DNA from: Dyella_D sp052115385
Lineage (GTDB): Bacteria > Pseudomonadota > Gammaproteobacteria > Xanthomonadales > Rhodanobacteraceae
NCBI RefSeq assembly: GCF_052115385.1
Contig: NZ_JBFRGP010000001.1
Location: forward strand, 620,001 to 684,000
DNA length: 64,000 nucleotides
Direction: 5' to 3'
The position numbers and the translations under genes were made by a program. The first letter of the stretch is position 1, and each line of letters starts with the position of its first letter. Of the stretch, positions 36,194 to 46,413 are shown one piece after another. The notes beneath the pieces were generated by a model. That model worked only from the letters and a program-made list of their open reading frames with translations. It ran no database searches and was not told the origin of the DNA.

Positions 36194-36874
36194 ATGAACG
36201 TGCATCCGCTGCCGCCCTCCGCGCTGAAAGGCGAAGGCATGACGTCGCAGCGCGCCCGCGACCGGCTGGCGTCCAAGCTGAAAGAAGACGGCATCAAGGA
36301 TGTGCGCGTGATCGAGGTGATCCGCAACCTGCCGCGCCATCACTTCATCGACCAGGCGCTGCATTCGCGCGCTTACGAGAACACCGCGCTGCCGATCGGC
36401 CATGGCCAGACCATCTCCCAGCCGTGGGTGGTGGCGCGCATGACCGAGGCGCTGCTGGAATTCGGCGTGCCGCCGAAGGTGCTGGAGATCGGCACCGGTT
36501 CCGGCTACCAGGCGATGGTGCTGGCCTCGCTGGTGCCGCAGGTCTACACCGTCGAGCGCATCGAGGAACTGCTGCGCCAGGCGCGCCGCCGCTTCCGCCA
36601 GCTGGGGCTGACCAACCTGCGTTCGCGCCACGACGACGGCAAGCTGGGCTGGCCGGACGAGGCACCGTTCGACGCCATCATCCTCACCGCCGCCGGCGAC
36701 ACCATTCCCACCCAGCTGCTCGACCAGCTCAGCCCGACCGGCGTGCTGGTGGCTCCGGTGGGTTCGCCCAGCCATCAGATCCTGATCCGCATGCGCGGTG
36801 ACGGGCAGGGCGACTTCGTGCAGGAAGAACTGGGACCGGTGAGCTTCGTGCCGCTGCTCGGCGGCATCGGTTGA
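36194..36874 (+). CDS. pcm: Protein-L-isoaspartate O-methyltransferase Pcm
   Basis: SAM-dependent repair of isoaspartyl residues in aged proteins. 226 residues from the first ATG; an ATG at 36239 (MTSQRARDRL) is an alternative. Motifs: LPRHHFIDQALHSRAYENTA, the substrate/SAM block GHGQTISQPWVVARM, SAM-binding VLEIGTGSGYQAMVLA, and the late block GVLVAPVGSPSHQIL. Two bases after surE and 26 before a DedA-like gene. Confidence 0.95.
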   Translation: MNVHPLPPSALKGEGMTSQRARDRLASKLKEDGIKDVRVIEVIRNLPRHHFIDQALHSRAYENTALPIGHGQTISQPWVVARMTEALLEFGVPPKVLEIGTGSGYQAMVLASLVPQVYTVERIEELLRQARRRFRQLGLTNLRSRHDDGKLGWPDEAPFDAIILTAAGDTIPTQLLDQLSPTGVLVAPVGSPSHQILIRMRGDGQGDFVQEELGPVSFVPLLGGIG

Positions 36875-36900
36875 TGCCGCCCTCCCTTGAAGGACGCTAG

Positions 36901-37509
36901 ATGCGCTTGTTCGGAACGCTGTACGCACGCGCCCTGACCTGGGCGCGTCACCCCAGGGCGGTCTATTACCTGTGCGGCCTGAGCTTCGTCGAAGCCTTCA
37001 TCTTCCCGATCATGCCGGAAGTGATGCTGGCGCCGATGATGCTCGGCAAGCGGCACAAGGCGTTCTTCTACGCCAATCTGAGCCTGCTGTTCTCGCTGCT
37101 CGGCTCGCTGGTCGGCTATGCACTCGGCCACTGGGCGTTCCAGGCGCTGCATCCGGTGCTGGAGGCGCTGCATCTGCTGGCGCCGATCCAGCAGGGCGTG
37201 GACAGCCTGCGCGCGCAGATGAATACGCATTGGCTGGGCCTGCTGGTGGTGCTGGCGCTGGCCGCGCTGCAGCCGGTGGTGCCGATGAAGTTCGTGACCT
37301 GGGCGGCCGGCATCGTGGGCGTGCCGATCATTCCGTTCCTGGTCTGCATGGCGGTCGGCCGCGGCAAGCGCGTGTGGCTGCTGGCGCTGCTGATCCGCAT
37401 CTTCGGCGAGCGCGCCGAACGCGTCCTGCACAAGCACATCGAACGCATCGGCTGGGCCGCGGTGGTGATCCTCGCCGGCCTGCTGGCGTGGTGGCTGCTG
37501 AGCCGGTGA
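36901..37509 (+). CDS. DedA/YqaA (SNARE-associated/VTT) family membrane protein
   Basis: 202-residue inner-membrane protein with about four to five hydrophobic segments (YYLCGLSFVEAFIFPIMPEV, ANLSLLFSLLGSLVGYALGH, HWLGLLVVLALAALQPVV, GWAAVVILAGLLAWWLL). The FPIMPEVMLAPMML stretch and conserved G[RK]-type loops resemble YqaA-like DedA relatives; members are thought to act as lipid scramblases or flippases. Gene order pcm-dedA-nlpD is usual in Xanthomonadales. Confidence 0.85.
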   Translation: MRLFGTLYARALTWARHPRAVYYLCGLSFVEAFIFPIMPEVMLAPMMLGKRHKAFFYANLSLLFSLLGSLVGYALGHWAFQALHPVLEALHLLAPIQQGVDSLRAQMNTHWLGLLVVLALAALQPVVPMKFVTWAAGIVGVPIIPFLVCMAVGRGKRVWLLALLIRIFGERAERVLHKHIERIGWAAVVILAGLLAWWLLSR

Positions 37510-37541
37510 GGATGGGGCGTAGTCGGAAACAGGGCGTGCGC

Positions 37542-37580
37542 ATGAAAATCACCATTTGCCTCGCTATGCTGATCGCATGA
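37542..37580 (+). CDS. Possible 12-residue leader peptide overlapping the nlpD start
   Basis: ATG at 37542 encodes MKITICLAMLIA and its stop overlaps the nlpD ATG as ATGA. The spacing would allow translational coupling. No ribosome site is obvious, and such a short frame could occur by chance. Confidence 0.2.
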   Translation: MKITICLAMLIA

Positions 37581-38593
37581 AAGGATCCAGCCGCTACCTC
37601 GCCCCCGCCGCGCTCTCCCTGTTGCTCGCCGCCTGCGTGTCGCCACGCAGCTCGGTGGTGGTCGAGCCGGCCGCCGGCGCGCAGGGACGCACGGTGGCGC
37701 CGGCCGCCAATGTCCGCGCCGCGGCGCCGGGCGGCAGCTATCGGGTGGTGAAGGGCGACACCCTGTATTCGATCGCCTTCCGCAACAGCGTGGATTTCCG
37801 CGACCTGGCTTCGTGGAACGGCATCGCCGCGCCGTACACGATCTGGCCGGGGCAGACCCTGAAGCTGTCGCCGAGCGGGGCACCGGCGCCGGCGGCGAGC
37901 CATGCCGTGGTGGTTGCTGCGCCCAAGCCGGTGGCGCCGGGCCACCCGGCCAATACGGCGGGCGATGGCGGTTTCCAGACGGTGCCGGCGAATCCCGCAG
38001 CGACGGCGGCCGCGGCTACGGCCGCGGCGGCGCCCACCAAGCCGGCGCCGGCCACGACTCCGGTGTCGACTCCGGTGCCATCGACTCCGGCCCCCGCATC
38101 CACGGCAGTGACGGTCGTGCCGGTGGCCGGCGCCCCCGCCACCGCGCATACCGCCGCGGCGGTCGCCACCCCGCCGCCGGCACCGCCGCAGGCCGTGGCC
38201 CCGGGCGCCACCCGTTCCAGCGCCGGCATCAACTGGCGCTGGCCGGCGGACGGTTCGCTGGGCAAGCGTTATCAGTCGGGCGATGCGATTCCGGGGATCG
38301 AGGTCCTGGGCAAGTCCGGCGATCCGATCCGCGCTGCCGCCGACGGCGTGGTGGTGTACAGCGGCAACGGCCTGGTCGGCTACGGCGAGCTGGTCATCAT
38401 CAAGCACAACGACAGCTTCCTGTCGGCCTATGGGCACAACAGCAAGCGTCTGGTGAAGGAAGGCCAGCGCGTCAGCGCGGGCCAGCAGATCGCTGAGATG
38501 GGTTCCACCGGCGCGACCCGCGACGAACTGCAGTTCCAGATCCGCCGCGACGGCAATCCGGTCGACCCGCTGGGTTATCTGCCGTCGCGCTGA
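37577..38593 (+). CDS. nlpD: NlpD-like lipoprotein (LysM plus degenerate LytM/M23)
   Basis: Envelope lipoprotein that activates cell-wall amidases at division in relatives. 338 residues from ATG 37577. Lipobox LLAAC (Cys20); LysM domain SYRVVKGDTLYSIAFRN to WPGQTLKL (about 54-97); a long Ala/Pro/Thr-rich linker; and a C-terminal M23 fold (DGSLGKRYQSGDAIPG, SAYGHNSKRLVKEGQ). The M23 metal residues are lost: LQFQIRRDG replaces the LHFEIR histidine, and the first histidine loop is absent, as expected for an activator rather than a peptidase. Confidence 0.93.
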   Translation: MKGSSRYLAPAALSLLLAACVSPRSSVVVEPAAGAQGRTVAPAANVRAAAPGGSYRVVKGDTLYSIAFRNSVDFRDLASWNGIAAPYTIWPGQTLKLSPSGAPAPAASHAVVVAAPKPVAPGHPANTAGDGGFQTVPANPAATAAAATAAAAPTKPAPATTPVSTPVPSTPAPASTAVTVVPVAGAPATAHTAAAVATPPPAPPQAVAPGATRSSAGINWRWPADGSLGKRYQSGDAIPGIEVLGKSGDPIRAAADGVVVYSGNGLVGYGELVIIKHNDSFLSAYGHNSKRLVKEGQRVSAGQQIAEMGSTGATRDELQFQIRRDGNPVDPLGYLPSR

Positions 38594-38603
38594 GCGGCGG
38601 CGC

Positions 38604-38981
38604 TCAGGCCGGCGGCAGGATAAAGGCCGCGACCACGCGGCGGCGCTCGCCGGCCAGCAGGTCGTAGGTACGCGCGGCGGCGGCGTTATCCATCACTTCC
38701 ACGCCCACTCCCTTGCGCAAGAAGCCGGCCATGAAGGCCGCCGCCGGGAAGACCTGGCGTTCGCCGGTGCCCAGCACCACCACTTCGGGGTCGAGCGCCA
38801 GGATGGCATCGACGTGGCTGGCATCCAGCTCGCCGGCATGGGTGACCGGCCAGTTCTCGATGGCCCGCTCCGGGGACAGCACCAGGCTGCGGGTGAATTC
38901 GCGATCGACTACGGTGACGCTGCGCGCGCCGACCCGGCGCACGTACAGGTATTCGCCGGGGCGGTCGAGCGAGAGGTCCAT
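38604..38981 (-). CDS. Mth938-like (DUF498) domain protein
   Basis: 125 residues of the Mth938/NDUFAF3-like fold. Core blocks are EVVVLGTGERQVFP and KGVGVEVMDNAAAARTYDLL, with a C-terminal VVAAFILPPA. Function in bacteria is unknown. Lies 10 bases from yhbY on the same strand and converges on nlpD with an 10-base gap. Confidence 0.88.
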   Translation of the reverse strand: MDLSLDRPGEYLYVRRVGARSVTVVDREFTRSLVLSPERAIENWPVTHAGELDASHVDAILALDPEVVVLGTGERQVFPAAAFMAGFLRKGVGVEVMDNAAAARTYDLLAGERRRVVAAFILPPA

Positions 38982-38991
38982 GCGCGCTGGC

Positions 38992-39288
38992 TCAGCGGGG
39001 CAGGGCGAGCTTGGGCTCGTCCTCGTTGCGGCGGAACAGCACCACGATATGGCCGATCTGCTGCACGTTCAGGGCCCGGGTGCCGCCGGCGAGGAAGTCG
39101 ATCTGCGCCTGGCGCTCGTCCTTGTCGCCGCCGGACAGCTTCACTTTGACCAGCTCGTGGTGGGTCAGGGCCAGGTCCAGTTCCTTGACCACGGCTTCGG
39201 TCGCGCCCTTGGCCCCGAGCAGGATGACCGGCTTCAGGTCGTGGGCCAGGCTGCGCAGGTAGCGGCGCTGTGACGGGGAGAGCGACAT
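38992..39288 (-). CDS. yhbY: CRM-domain RNA-binding protein YhbY
   Basis: 98-residue single CRM domain associated with pre-50S ribosomes in relatives. Starts MSLSPSQRRYLRSLAHDLKP, with VILLGAKGATEAVVKEL carrying the GxxG-type loop and IGHIVVLFRRNEDEP at the end. It is divergent from rlmE, 85 bases away, the normal arrangement next to rlmE-ftsH. Confidence 0.94.
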   Translation of the reverse strand: MSLSPSQRRYLRSLAHDLKPVILLGAKGATEAVVKELDLALTHHELVKVKLSGGDKDERQAQIDFLAGGTRALNVQQIGHIVVLFRRNEDEPKLALPR

Positions 39289-39373
39289 GCGTTCAGTCTC
39301 GGATTCGCGGCGAATGGACCGACAAGGGTATCATGCCGACCCGTTCCCCCCTATCTGTGGCCGTTGCCGACCC

Positions 39374-40020
39374 ATGTCCCGCAGCAAAAGCAGTTCCCGC
39401 TGGCTGCGGGAACACTTCGATGACGTCTATGTTAAGAAAGCCCAGGCTGAGGGCGCGCGTTCCCGTGCCGTCTATAAGCTGGAAGAGCTGATCGAGCGCG
39501 ACCGCCTGCTCAAGCCGGGCATGCGCGTGGTCGACCTGGGCGCCGCCCCGGGCGGGTGGTCGCAACTGGTGCGCCAGCGCCTGGGCGACACCGGCAAGGT
39601 GGTGGCCCTGGATATCCTGCCGATGCAGGGCATCGGCGGGGTGGATTTCCTGCAGGGCGACTTCCGCGAGGAGTCCGTCCTGCGTGAGCTGGAGAGCCGT
39701 CTGGAGGGTCAGCAGCTCGATCTTGTCCTATCCGACATGGCCCCCAATATGAGTGGTGTCGCGCTGGCCGATCAGATCCGGGCAATGGATCTGGCCGAGC
39801 TGGCGCTGGACTTCAGCCGCCATTGGCTGAAGCCGGGGGGTTCGTTCCTGATCAAGTTATTCCAGGGAGCTGGCTTCGACGATTACCTGCGTAGCTTGCG
39901 CAAGGAGTTTTCGCGCGTAACTATGCGTAAACCCAAAGCCTCCCGCGCCCGTTCGCGTGAGGTCTATGCGCTGGCCACAGGAAGAAAGGTCAGTGGCGCT
40001 CAACCGGGCGAGAACCGTGC

Positions 40021-40024
<4 letters not shown>
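39374..40024 (+). CDS. rlmE: 23S rRNA 2'-O-ribose U2552 methyltransferase RlmE
   Basis: FtsJ/RrmJ family methyltransferase acting on 50S subunits. 216 residues from MSRSKSSSRWLREHFDDVYV. SAM site VVDLGAAPGGWSQLVRQRLG; catalytic K-D-K-E tetrad spread over RAVYKLEEL, LSDMAPNMSG, FLIKLFQGAG and SREVYALA. Overlaps ftsH by ATGA, so they are co-translated. Confidence 0.96.
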
Positions 40025-41970
<1,946 letters not shown>

Positions 41971-41994
41971 GCGAGCAGGGCATGGTGAGATCGA

Positions 41995-42030
41995 ACGAGG
42001 GCGGCCACATGGCCGCCCTCGTCGTTTGCG
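41995..42030 (+). terminator. Terminator after ftsH
   Basis: 12-base perfect arms (ACGAGGGCGGCC / GGCCGCCCTCGT) around ACAT, 24 bases after the ftsH stop, followed by CGTTTG. Very stable stem with only a short T-run. Confidence 0.75.
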
Positions 42031-42210
42031 GCGTCAGGATGGATGCTGCACGACAGGCAGCAACGGATTCGGATCAGCACAGAGCAGCACGCGCTGCCTG
42101 GCCTCTAGTCGATGCTGTTTTCGGCCGTTAGAATGCGCACCTTCGATGCGCGATCGTTGCACCGGGATATGAATGTCTCGGCATCCGGTGAAAAAAAACT
42201 GAAAAAAGTA

Positions 42211-42239
42211 TTGACGGCCACCGCTCGAATCTGAATAAT
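42211..42239 (+). promoter_or_regulatory. Promoter of the tRNA cluster
   Basis: TTGACG (42211-42216), a 17-base spacer and AATAAT (42234-42239), five of six matches in each hexamer, preceded by an A-rich stretch (42191-42207). About 65 bases before the first tRNA. The rest of the 42031-42303 gap shows no gene. Confidence 0.75.
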
Positions 42240-42303
42240 TCCGCTTCTGGCTTCGGCGCTTTCCACTTCGGTGGTTAAGTGATCAAGGCAAAAGTTTTAC
42301 AGC

Positions 42304-42380
42304 GCGCCCGTAGCTCAGTTGGATAGAGTACCAGGCTACGAACTTGGTGGTCGGGAGTTCGAATCTCTCCGGGCGCGCCA
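42304..42380 (+). tRNA. tRNA-Arg (anticodon ACG)
   Basis: 77 bases with encoded CCA. Acceptor GCGCCCG/CGGGCGC, anticodon stem CCAGG/CTTGG around loop CTACGAA, T-arm GTTCGAATC. The ACG anticodon is the adenosine-34 (inosine) reader of CGN codons. Confidence 0.96.
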
Positions 42381-42555
42381 ATTACAAGCAGGCAGTGATG
42401 TTCGCATCAAGGCTTGTGTCCACAGGGCAGAACATCGTCTCGTGGAACCGGACGAAAGATGTGTTCGGTGTGCTTCGATACGGATTGACTGGGCGAAGCG
42501 GCACCCGTAGCATTTCAAAGCTTCGGCATTGCGAAAGCAGCTGAAGGTTCGAAAT

Positions 42556-42632
42556 CGGGGTATAGCTCAGCCTGGTAGAGCGCCAGCTTTGGGAGCTGGA
42601 AGTCGTGGGTTCGAATCCCTCTGCCCCGACCA
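42556..42632 (+). tRNA. tRNA-Pro (anticodon TGG)
   Basis: 77 bases with CCA. Acceptor CGGGGTA/TGCCCCG, anticodon stem CCAGC/GCTGG around loop TTTGGGA. It is separated from the preceding tRNA by an unusually long 175-base spacer in which no gene is seen. Confidence 0.96.
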
Positions 42633-42659
42633 AGCAGTTGCTGTGCACCCGAGTGCATT

Positions 42660-42736
42660 GCGCCTGTAGCTCAACCGGATAGAGCATCGGCCTTCTAAGC
42701 CGACGGTTGCAGGTTCGATTCCTGTCGGGCGCGCCA
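42660..42736 (+). tRNA. tRNA-Arg (anticodon TCT)
   Basis: 77 bases with CCA. Acceptor GCGCCTG/CGGGCGC with one T-G pair, anticodon stem TCGGC/GCCGA around loop CTTCTAA. Reads AGA/AGG codons. Confidence 0.96.
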
Positions 42737-42754
42737 GTACATATCAAAGGTTAT

Positions 42755-42832
42755 GGTGGGCGTAGCTCAGCTGGTTAGAGTACCGGATTGTGATTCCGGA
42801 TGTCGTGGGTTCGAGTCCCATCGTCCACCCCA
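42755..42832 (+). tRNA. tRNA-His (anticodon GTG)
   Basis: 78 bases counting the extra 5' G (G-1) at 42755, which pairs with the C discriminator, the hallmark of tRNA-His. Anticodon stem CCGGA/TCCGG around loop TTGTGAT. CCA encoded. Confidence 0.95.
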
Positions 42833-42845
42833 AATTTAAAGTTCA

Positions 42846-42921
<76 letters not shown>

Positions 42922-42927
42922 ATCGGA

Positions 42928-42963
42928 ACAGGCACTTAGAGAAATCTAGGTGCCTGTTTTTTT
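42928..42963 (+). terminator. Terminator of the tRNA operon
   Basis: 13-base stem (arms ACAGGCACTTAGA and TCTAGGTGCCTGT, with one G-T pair) closed by a GAAA tetraloop and followed by a run of T. It lies 6 bases after tRNA-Lys. Confidence 0.9.
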
Positions 42964-42967
42964 GCGC

Positions 42968-42990
42968 ACCGTAAAAATGACCGTAAAAAT
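42968..42990. repeat. Direct repeat near the presumed attachment site
   Basis: ACCGTAAAAAT occurs twice, one base apart (42968-42978 and 42980-42990), in an AT-rich patch between the tRNA terminator and the first phage gene. Position and form suggest arm-type binding sites for the integrase; this is inference. Confidence 0.5.
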
Positions 42991-43002
42991 AAATTGCCGA
43001 AG

Positions 43003-43326
43003 TCAGCGTATGCGGTGGGGTGGCAAGGCACTTTCACGCGTCTGCTCGTGCACCGGTTTGCGGTCTTCGCAGACCGCCAGGTAGTAGCCGAATGTCTCGG
43101 TCGACTCCCAAGGCCTGGGTGTCCAGAAGTGCGGCTTGTGCTTCTTCGAGCAGGGGTTGAACTTGGCCGGCGGATCGCCGGCGCCATCGAACGTCTTGTA
43201 GTGCGCACAGTCATCGCACCACGGATGCACCTGCTCGTCAGGTGGTTGGTTCTCCCGGCGCACAAGCTCCGCGAGCAGTTCGCTCTTCGGGATCGAAGCC
43301 AGCAGCCTGCGTTGTTCCTCGGTCAT
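43003..43326 (-). CDS. Small phage protein with Cys/His motif
   Basis: 107 residues, not recognised. It carries HPWCDDCAHYKTF, FNPCSKKHKPHFW and YLAVCEDRKP, whose Cys/His pattern (CxxC...C...C) suggests a single zinc-bound knuckle. It is the last gene before the attachment region, downstream of the integrase on the same strand, with a 6-base gap from the 64-residue gene before it. Confidence 0.65.
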   Translation of the reverse strand: MTEEQRRLLASIPKSELLAELVRRENQPPDEQVHPWCDDCAHYKTFDGAGDPPAKFNPCSKKHKPHFWTPRPWESTETFGYYLAVCEDRKPVHEQTRESALPPHRIR

Positions 43327-43332
43327 TGCGCT

Positions 43333-43527
43333 TTAGTGATCCACCGGGGCGTACCGCCCATCTTCCGGGCACCAATTGCACTTCTCGCAACGGCGCTTTC
43401 CGTTGGGGCAGCGGCACAGTCGGTGCCTTCCGCAGTTCGGGCAATCTTCCGAATCGTAGTCGCCAAGGCGCCACGCTTCTTCCCGTACGCGCTCTATGCT
43501 GTCGTCGTAGAAGTGGCCCGACGTCAT
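43333..43527 (-). CDS. Small zinc-ribbon-like phage protein
   Basis: 64 residues with SEDCPNCGRHRLCRCPNG and KRRCEKCNWCPEDG: seven cysteines, arranged as CxxC pairs typical of a zinc ribbon. Its ATG overlaps the integrase stop by ATGA (43524-43527), so it is coupled to integrase translation. Function unknown. Confidence 0.7.
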   Translation of the reverse strand: MTSGHFYDDSIERVREEAWRLGDYDSEDCPNCGRHRLCRCPNGKRRCEKCNWCPEDGRYAPVDH

Positions 43528-44705
43528 TTTCGGGTGCCGCGGCCGCTGCCCGCCGGGGCAACCACGGGCACCTCATGGTCATAGCGTTTGACCATGCCGG
43601 GATCCACGTGGCCGCCAGAGGTTTTGTCCTCGGAGTCGGTGATACCGCGGTGCTTCAAGCCATGCAGCGAGAAGCGCTGATCCTTGGTGATCGCGCCGTC
43701 GCGAATTGCCATCTGGATGAAGCGCTGCCATGCGCTATCGAACGTCGAGCGGGTGACCACTTCGTTCTTGTCATTTAACGTTGCGAGCGTCTCGCCCTTC
43801 TGGTTGACCAGCACGGGGCGGTCTTGGGGACGGATAGGGTGCTCCCTCTTTTTCCGCTTCCATATGTCTCGGCGATAGGCGATCGCCGCATCCCATGCCT
43901 CGCGAAGCTCAGGCGACCAGCTCGTGATGTTGTCCTTCGAACCTTTCCGGCGGCTCGTGTAAATGCCCTCGGCATGGTCGTCGGCGTCGCTTAAAAGTAG
44001 CGCTTCAATGCCACGCTGCCGGCACCGATAAGTGAGCACCATCGCCGGCCAGATGTATGGCGGGCAGCTGCCTTTCGTGTGTGCCTTCCGCGCGCCGCGC
44101 TCACGCGCAAACGCGATGACGGCCTCCATGGCTTCTGGCGTCGGCATCTTCGAATCGGCAACTTCGGTTGCAGCATCGATCTCATGCGCGGGGTTCGCCC
44201 GGACGCGCATGCGTTTGCGCTGCATTGCCCAAGTAAATAGGCGGCCGAGATAGCGCTTTACGTGGTTCGCCATGGATGGCGTTTTCTTGGCTATCTCGTC
44301 GACGATCAGCTGCACGTCTGGCCGAGAGAGCCTATTGGCGACGAGAAGATCGCCCGTGCCGCTGACCTTGGTCTTCAGCCTTGTCAGGCGCGCCAGGCAG
44401 TTGTTGTAGTCGCGCTGCGAGTGCGGCGACAGCTCATTCCACTGGTCGGATGCCTGGAACTCTTCGTGCAGCCAGCGAATGGTGCCGGTGCTGTTAGCTG
44501 TGTTCAGCTCCTGCAGCACGTGGTGCAGATCCGCGAGCGTGGCGCTGGCGCCCGCAATGCGGCGGCGCGTTGCCTTTGCACCGTCCTTGATCAGCGTGTA
44601 CCAAACGCGATCGCGCGAATCCCAGTAGGCACCGGTGGGCAGCTTCGCCTGGTCGATGTGCTTGGGCACAGTCGGATCGAAGCGACGAGGGCGGCCGCGC
44701 CTCAC
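43524..44705 (-). CDS. int: Tyrosine-family phage integrase
   Basis: Site-specific recombinase for prophage integration and excision. I place the start at the GTG at 44705, overlapping the stop of the DUF4224 gene as GTGA and preceded by a GGGGG stretch, giving 393 residues (MRRGRPRRFDPTVP); the frame is open a further 27 codons upstream. N-terminal arm-binding region (to about 80), SAM-like core-binding domain (about 75-170), catalytic domain with Arg231 (RQRGIEALLL), HGLKHRGIT (His348, Lys351, Arg353) and nucleophile Tyr375 in MVKRYDHEVP. Lys replaces the usual Arg in the HxxR box position. Confidence 0.92.
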   Translation of the reverse strand: MRRGRPRRFDPTVPKHIDQAKLPTGAYWDSRDRVWYTLIKDGAKATRRRIAGASATLADLHHVLQELNTANSTGTIRWLHEEFQASDQWNELSPHSQRDYNNCLARLTRLKTKVSGTGDLLVANRLSRPDVQLIVDEIAKKTPSMANHVKRYLGRLFTWAMQRKRMRVRANPAHEIDAATEVADSKMPTPEAMEAVIAFARERGARKAHTKGSCPPYIWPAMVLTYRCRQRGIEALLLSDADDHAEGIYTSRRKGSKDNITSWSPELREAWDAAIAYRRDIWKRKKREHPIRPQDRPVLVNQKGETLATLNDKNEVVTRSTFDSAWQRFIQMAIRDGAITKDQRFSLHGLKHRGITDSEDKTSGGHVDPGMVKRYDHEVPVVAPAGSGRGTRK

Positions 44706-44908
44706 AGGATACTGCCCCCGTAGGTCTCGTCGTTCCCCGCTGGCGTCAGGCCGCCGGCGGCGTTTATCAGCTCGCGAGTCGTCCACGGACCCTCCTTCCC
44801 CAGGAAAAACCGCACGCCCTGTTTAGTCAGGCAGCGCTCCACGTCACCGGCTCTATCGTAGCCAGTCAGCGTGCGGAGGTCGTCAGTGGTCAAAAAACCG
44901 TCAAGCAT
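44702..44908 (-). CDS. DUF4224 protein, integrase-associated
   Basis: 68 residues beginning MLDGFLTTDDLRTLTGYDR, matching the DUF4224 family that typically precedes phage integrases (L(T/S)xxEL..LTGY pattern). It is small and basic-acidic mixed with a likely short helical fold. A role as recombination directionality factor is possible but unproven. Overlaps the integrase by 4 bases. Confidence 0.8.
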   Translation of the reverse strand: MLDGFLTTDDLRTLTGYDRAGDVERCLTKQGVRFFLGKEGPWTTRELINAAGGLTPAGNDETYGGSIL

Positions 44909-44921
44909 GGCTCTCTAACCC

Positions 44922-46070
44922 TCAGATTTCCTTGAGGTTGGCCGCTCTGGGCCAATCGCTGTGCTCGCGGCCATCAAGTAGGCGGCCGGCCGGACGCCTA
45001 CCGATTCGTACCGCGCCCAGGCCGGCGCCAAAATCATGGGTGTCGCGCCCAGCCGCGCGCGCTGAGAAATGGGGCATATCTTGCATTGGGTGGAACCACA
45101 TTCCGGAGAGGGCCGGCGCCCACTCACCCCACTGCTTGAAGAAGAACGGCACGCCGGCGGCGGCGCATTGATCGCGCAGTGAGCGCGCCCATTCGGGATG
45201 CATAGCCCGCGCGGCCGGGCCGGACTCACCACCGACGACGACCCAATCCAAATGCGAGCCGTACTCGTACCAATCGCCGAATCGTTGCCAGCGCAAGCCA
45301 GTCAAGGCATCGATGCCGATCGCGGGCGGGCTGTCGTCGTTGTCGACGTCTGTCCAGTACTCGCGCGGTATCTCTCGGTGAGCGGCTCCGTCGCATATCT
45401 CGGCAAGGTCGACGGAGCCCAGCAGTGGTTCGCACGAGAGCCAACGCACGGCCGCGGGCACTTCCAGCAACTTCGGAATGTCCCGGTCGGCCTCACCCTG
45501 ATTCGCGACGGTGGCGCCCAGCCACACATTTGCCGGCGCGTTGCCGTTGCGCCAATGGTAGGCCAGAAAGTCGCCCGGACGGCTTGCCAAGCGTGGCCGA
45601 TCCGCGATCTCGGTGACCATGCGTGAAACGTTGCCGATGCGCTTTGTGAGCAACAGCCAGTCAAGGTTGGGCGTCGAGGCGATCAGCTCGAAGAGTTCGC
45701 GTCGCCATTCGATCGGCACCTCGTTGTCGAACACGTCGGCCAAGCTGGCGCAGAACACGCGGCGACGTGCATCGTTCATCGCAGCTGAGGATCCGCAATT
45801 GCCGCAGCCGATCAGCTCGGCGTCGCATTCACCACGCCAGCCACATTCCTCGCAAGCCATGAAGCGCCTCGCATTCCAGCGCAGCGGCAGCTTCCAGTTC
45901 GCGGCCGAGGTCCGATGGCGCGGCGCGCCAGCGCCCCAGGCAATGCCACCGGCGCGTGCCGGCGTGCTGCGTTCCGCGTAGCAGTGGTCGCACGCAGGCG
46001 AAATCTTGGTGCAGCCAATCCACGGGTTAAACGTGGAGTCGGTCCATTCGATCGAGCTTCGCTCAGCCAC
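44922..46070 (-). CDS. DUF5131 (phage Gp37/Gp68) radical-SAM-like protein
   Basis: 382 residues starting MAERSSIEWTDSTFNPWIGC, the hallmark of the Gp37/Gp68 family. Cys20, Cys27 and Cys30 (CTKISPACDHCYAE) form a CxxxxxxCxxC cluster motif, thought to bind [4Fe-4S]. Other family blocks: RVFCASLADVFDNEV, DWLLLTKRIGNV, NVWLGATVANQGEADRDI, WLSCEPLLGSVDL, WVVVGGESGPAARAMHPEW and FFFKQWGEW. Between residues 73 and 92 an extra pair of CxxC knuckles (ACEECGW, GCGNCGS) looks like an inserted zinc ribbon. Reaction unknown. Confidence 0.85.
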   Translation of the reverse strand: MAERSSIEWTDSTFNPWIGCTKISPACDHCYAERSTPARAGGIAWGAGAPRHRTSAANWKLPLRWNARRFMACEECGWRGECDAELIGCGNCGSSAAMNDARRRVFCASLADVFDNEVPIEWRRELFELIASTPNLDWLLLTKRIGNVSRMVTEIADRPRLASRPGDFLAYHWRNGNAPANVWLGATVANQGEADRDIPKLLEVPAAVRWLSCEPLLGSVDLAEICDGAAHREIPREYWTDVDNDDSPPAIGIDALTGLRWQRFGDWYEYGSHLDWVVVGGESGPAARAMHPEWARSLRDQCAAAGVPFFFKQWGEWAPALSGMWFHPMQDMPHFSARAAGRDTHDFGAGLGAVRIGRRPAGRLLDGREHSDWPRAANLKEI

Positions 46071-46413
46071 GGACGGCCTCCAGGAACATCTGCGGCGTCA
46101 TTTCAGACGCGATCGCGTTGTCGAAGTCGTCCGCGACCGGCAGTCCCTTCAGCTTCTCCAGGAGTTCATTGCCAGCACGGTCTCGGAGGAACCGATAGAG
46201 CGCTGCCTGGAGCTGTATTGTCGCCAGCCAGTTCCGGCCGCAACGGCGACCGCCGATCACAACCCAGTGGCCGTCGTCCTCAATCACCTCGGCAAGCAAC
46301 CTCCGCGCAAGTGCCACGGTGCCAACGAACGCCGCGGTGGCATCACGCTTATGTGCTTCATTAGAGGCCTCCTGGAGAGCCCGAAAGGCCTGCTCGATTC
46401 GGTGGTCAGCCAT
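46063..46413 (-). CDS. Phage protein of unknown function
   Basis: 116 residues from MADHRIEQAFRALQEASNEA; an ATG 24 bases earlier is possible. Mostly helical, with a central segment WVVIGGRRCGRNWLATIQLQ. No recognisable family. Overlaps the upstream and downstream genes by 8 bases each, supporting it as a true member of the leftward operon. Confidence 0.55.
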   Translation of the reverse strand: MADHRIEQAFRALQEASNEAHKRDATAAFVGTVALARRLLAEVIEDDGHWVVIGGRRCGRNWLATIQLQAALYRFLRDRAGNELLEKLKGLPVADDFDNAIASEMTPQMFLEAVRG

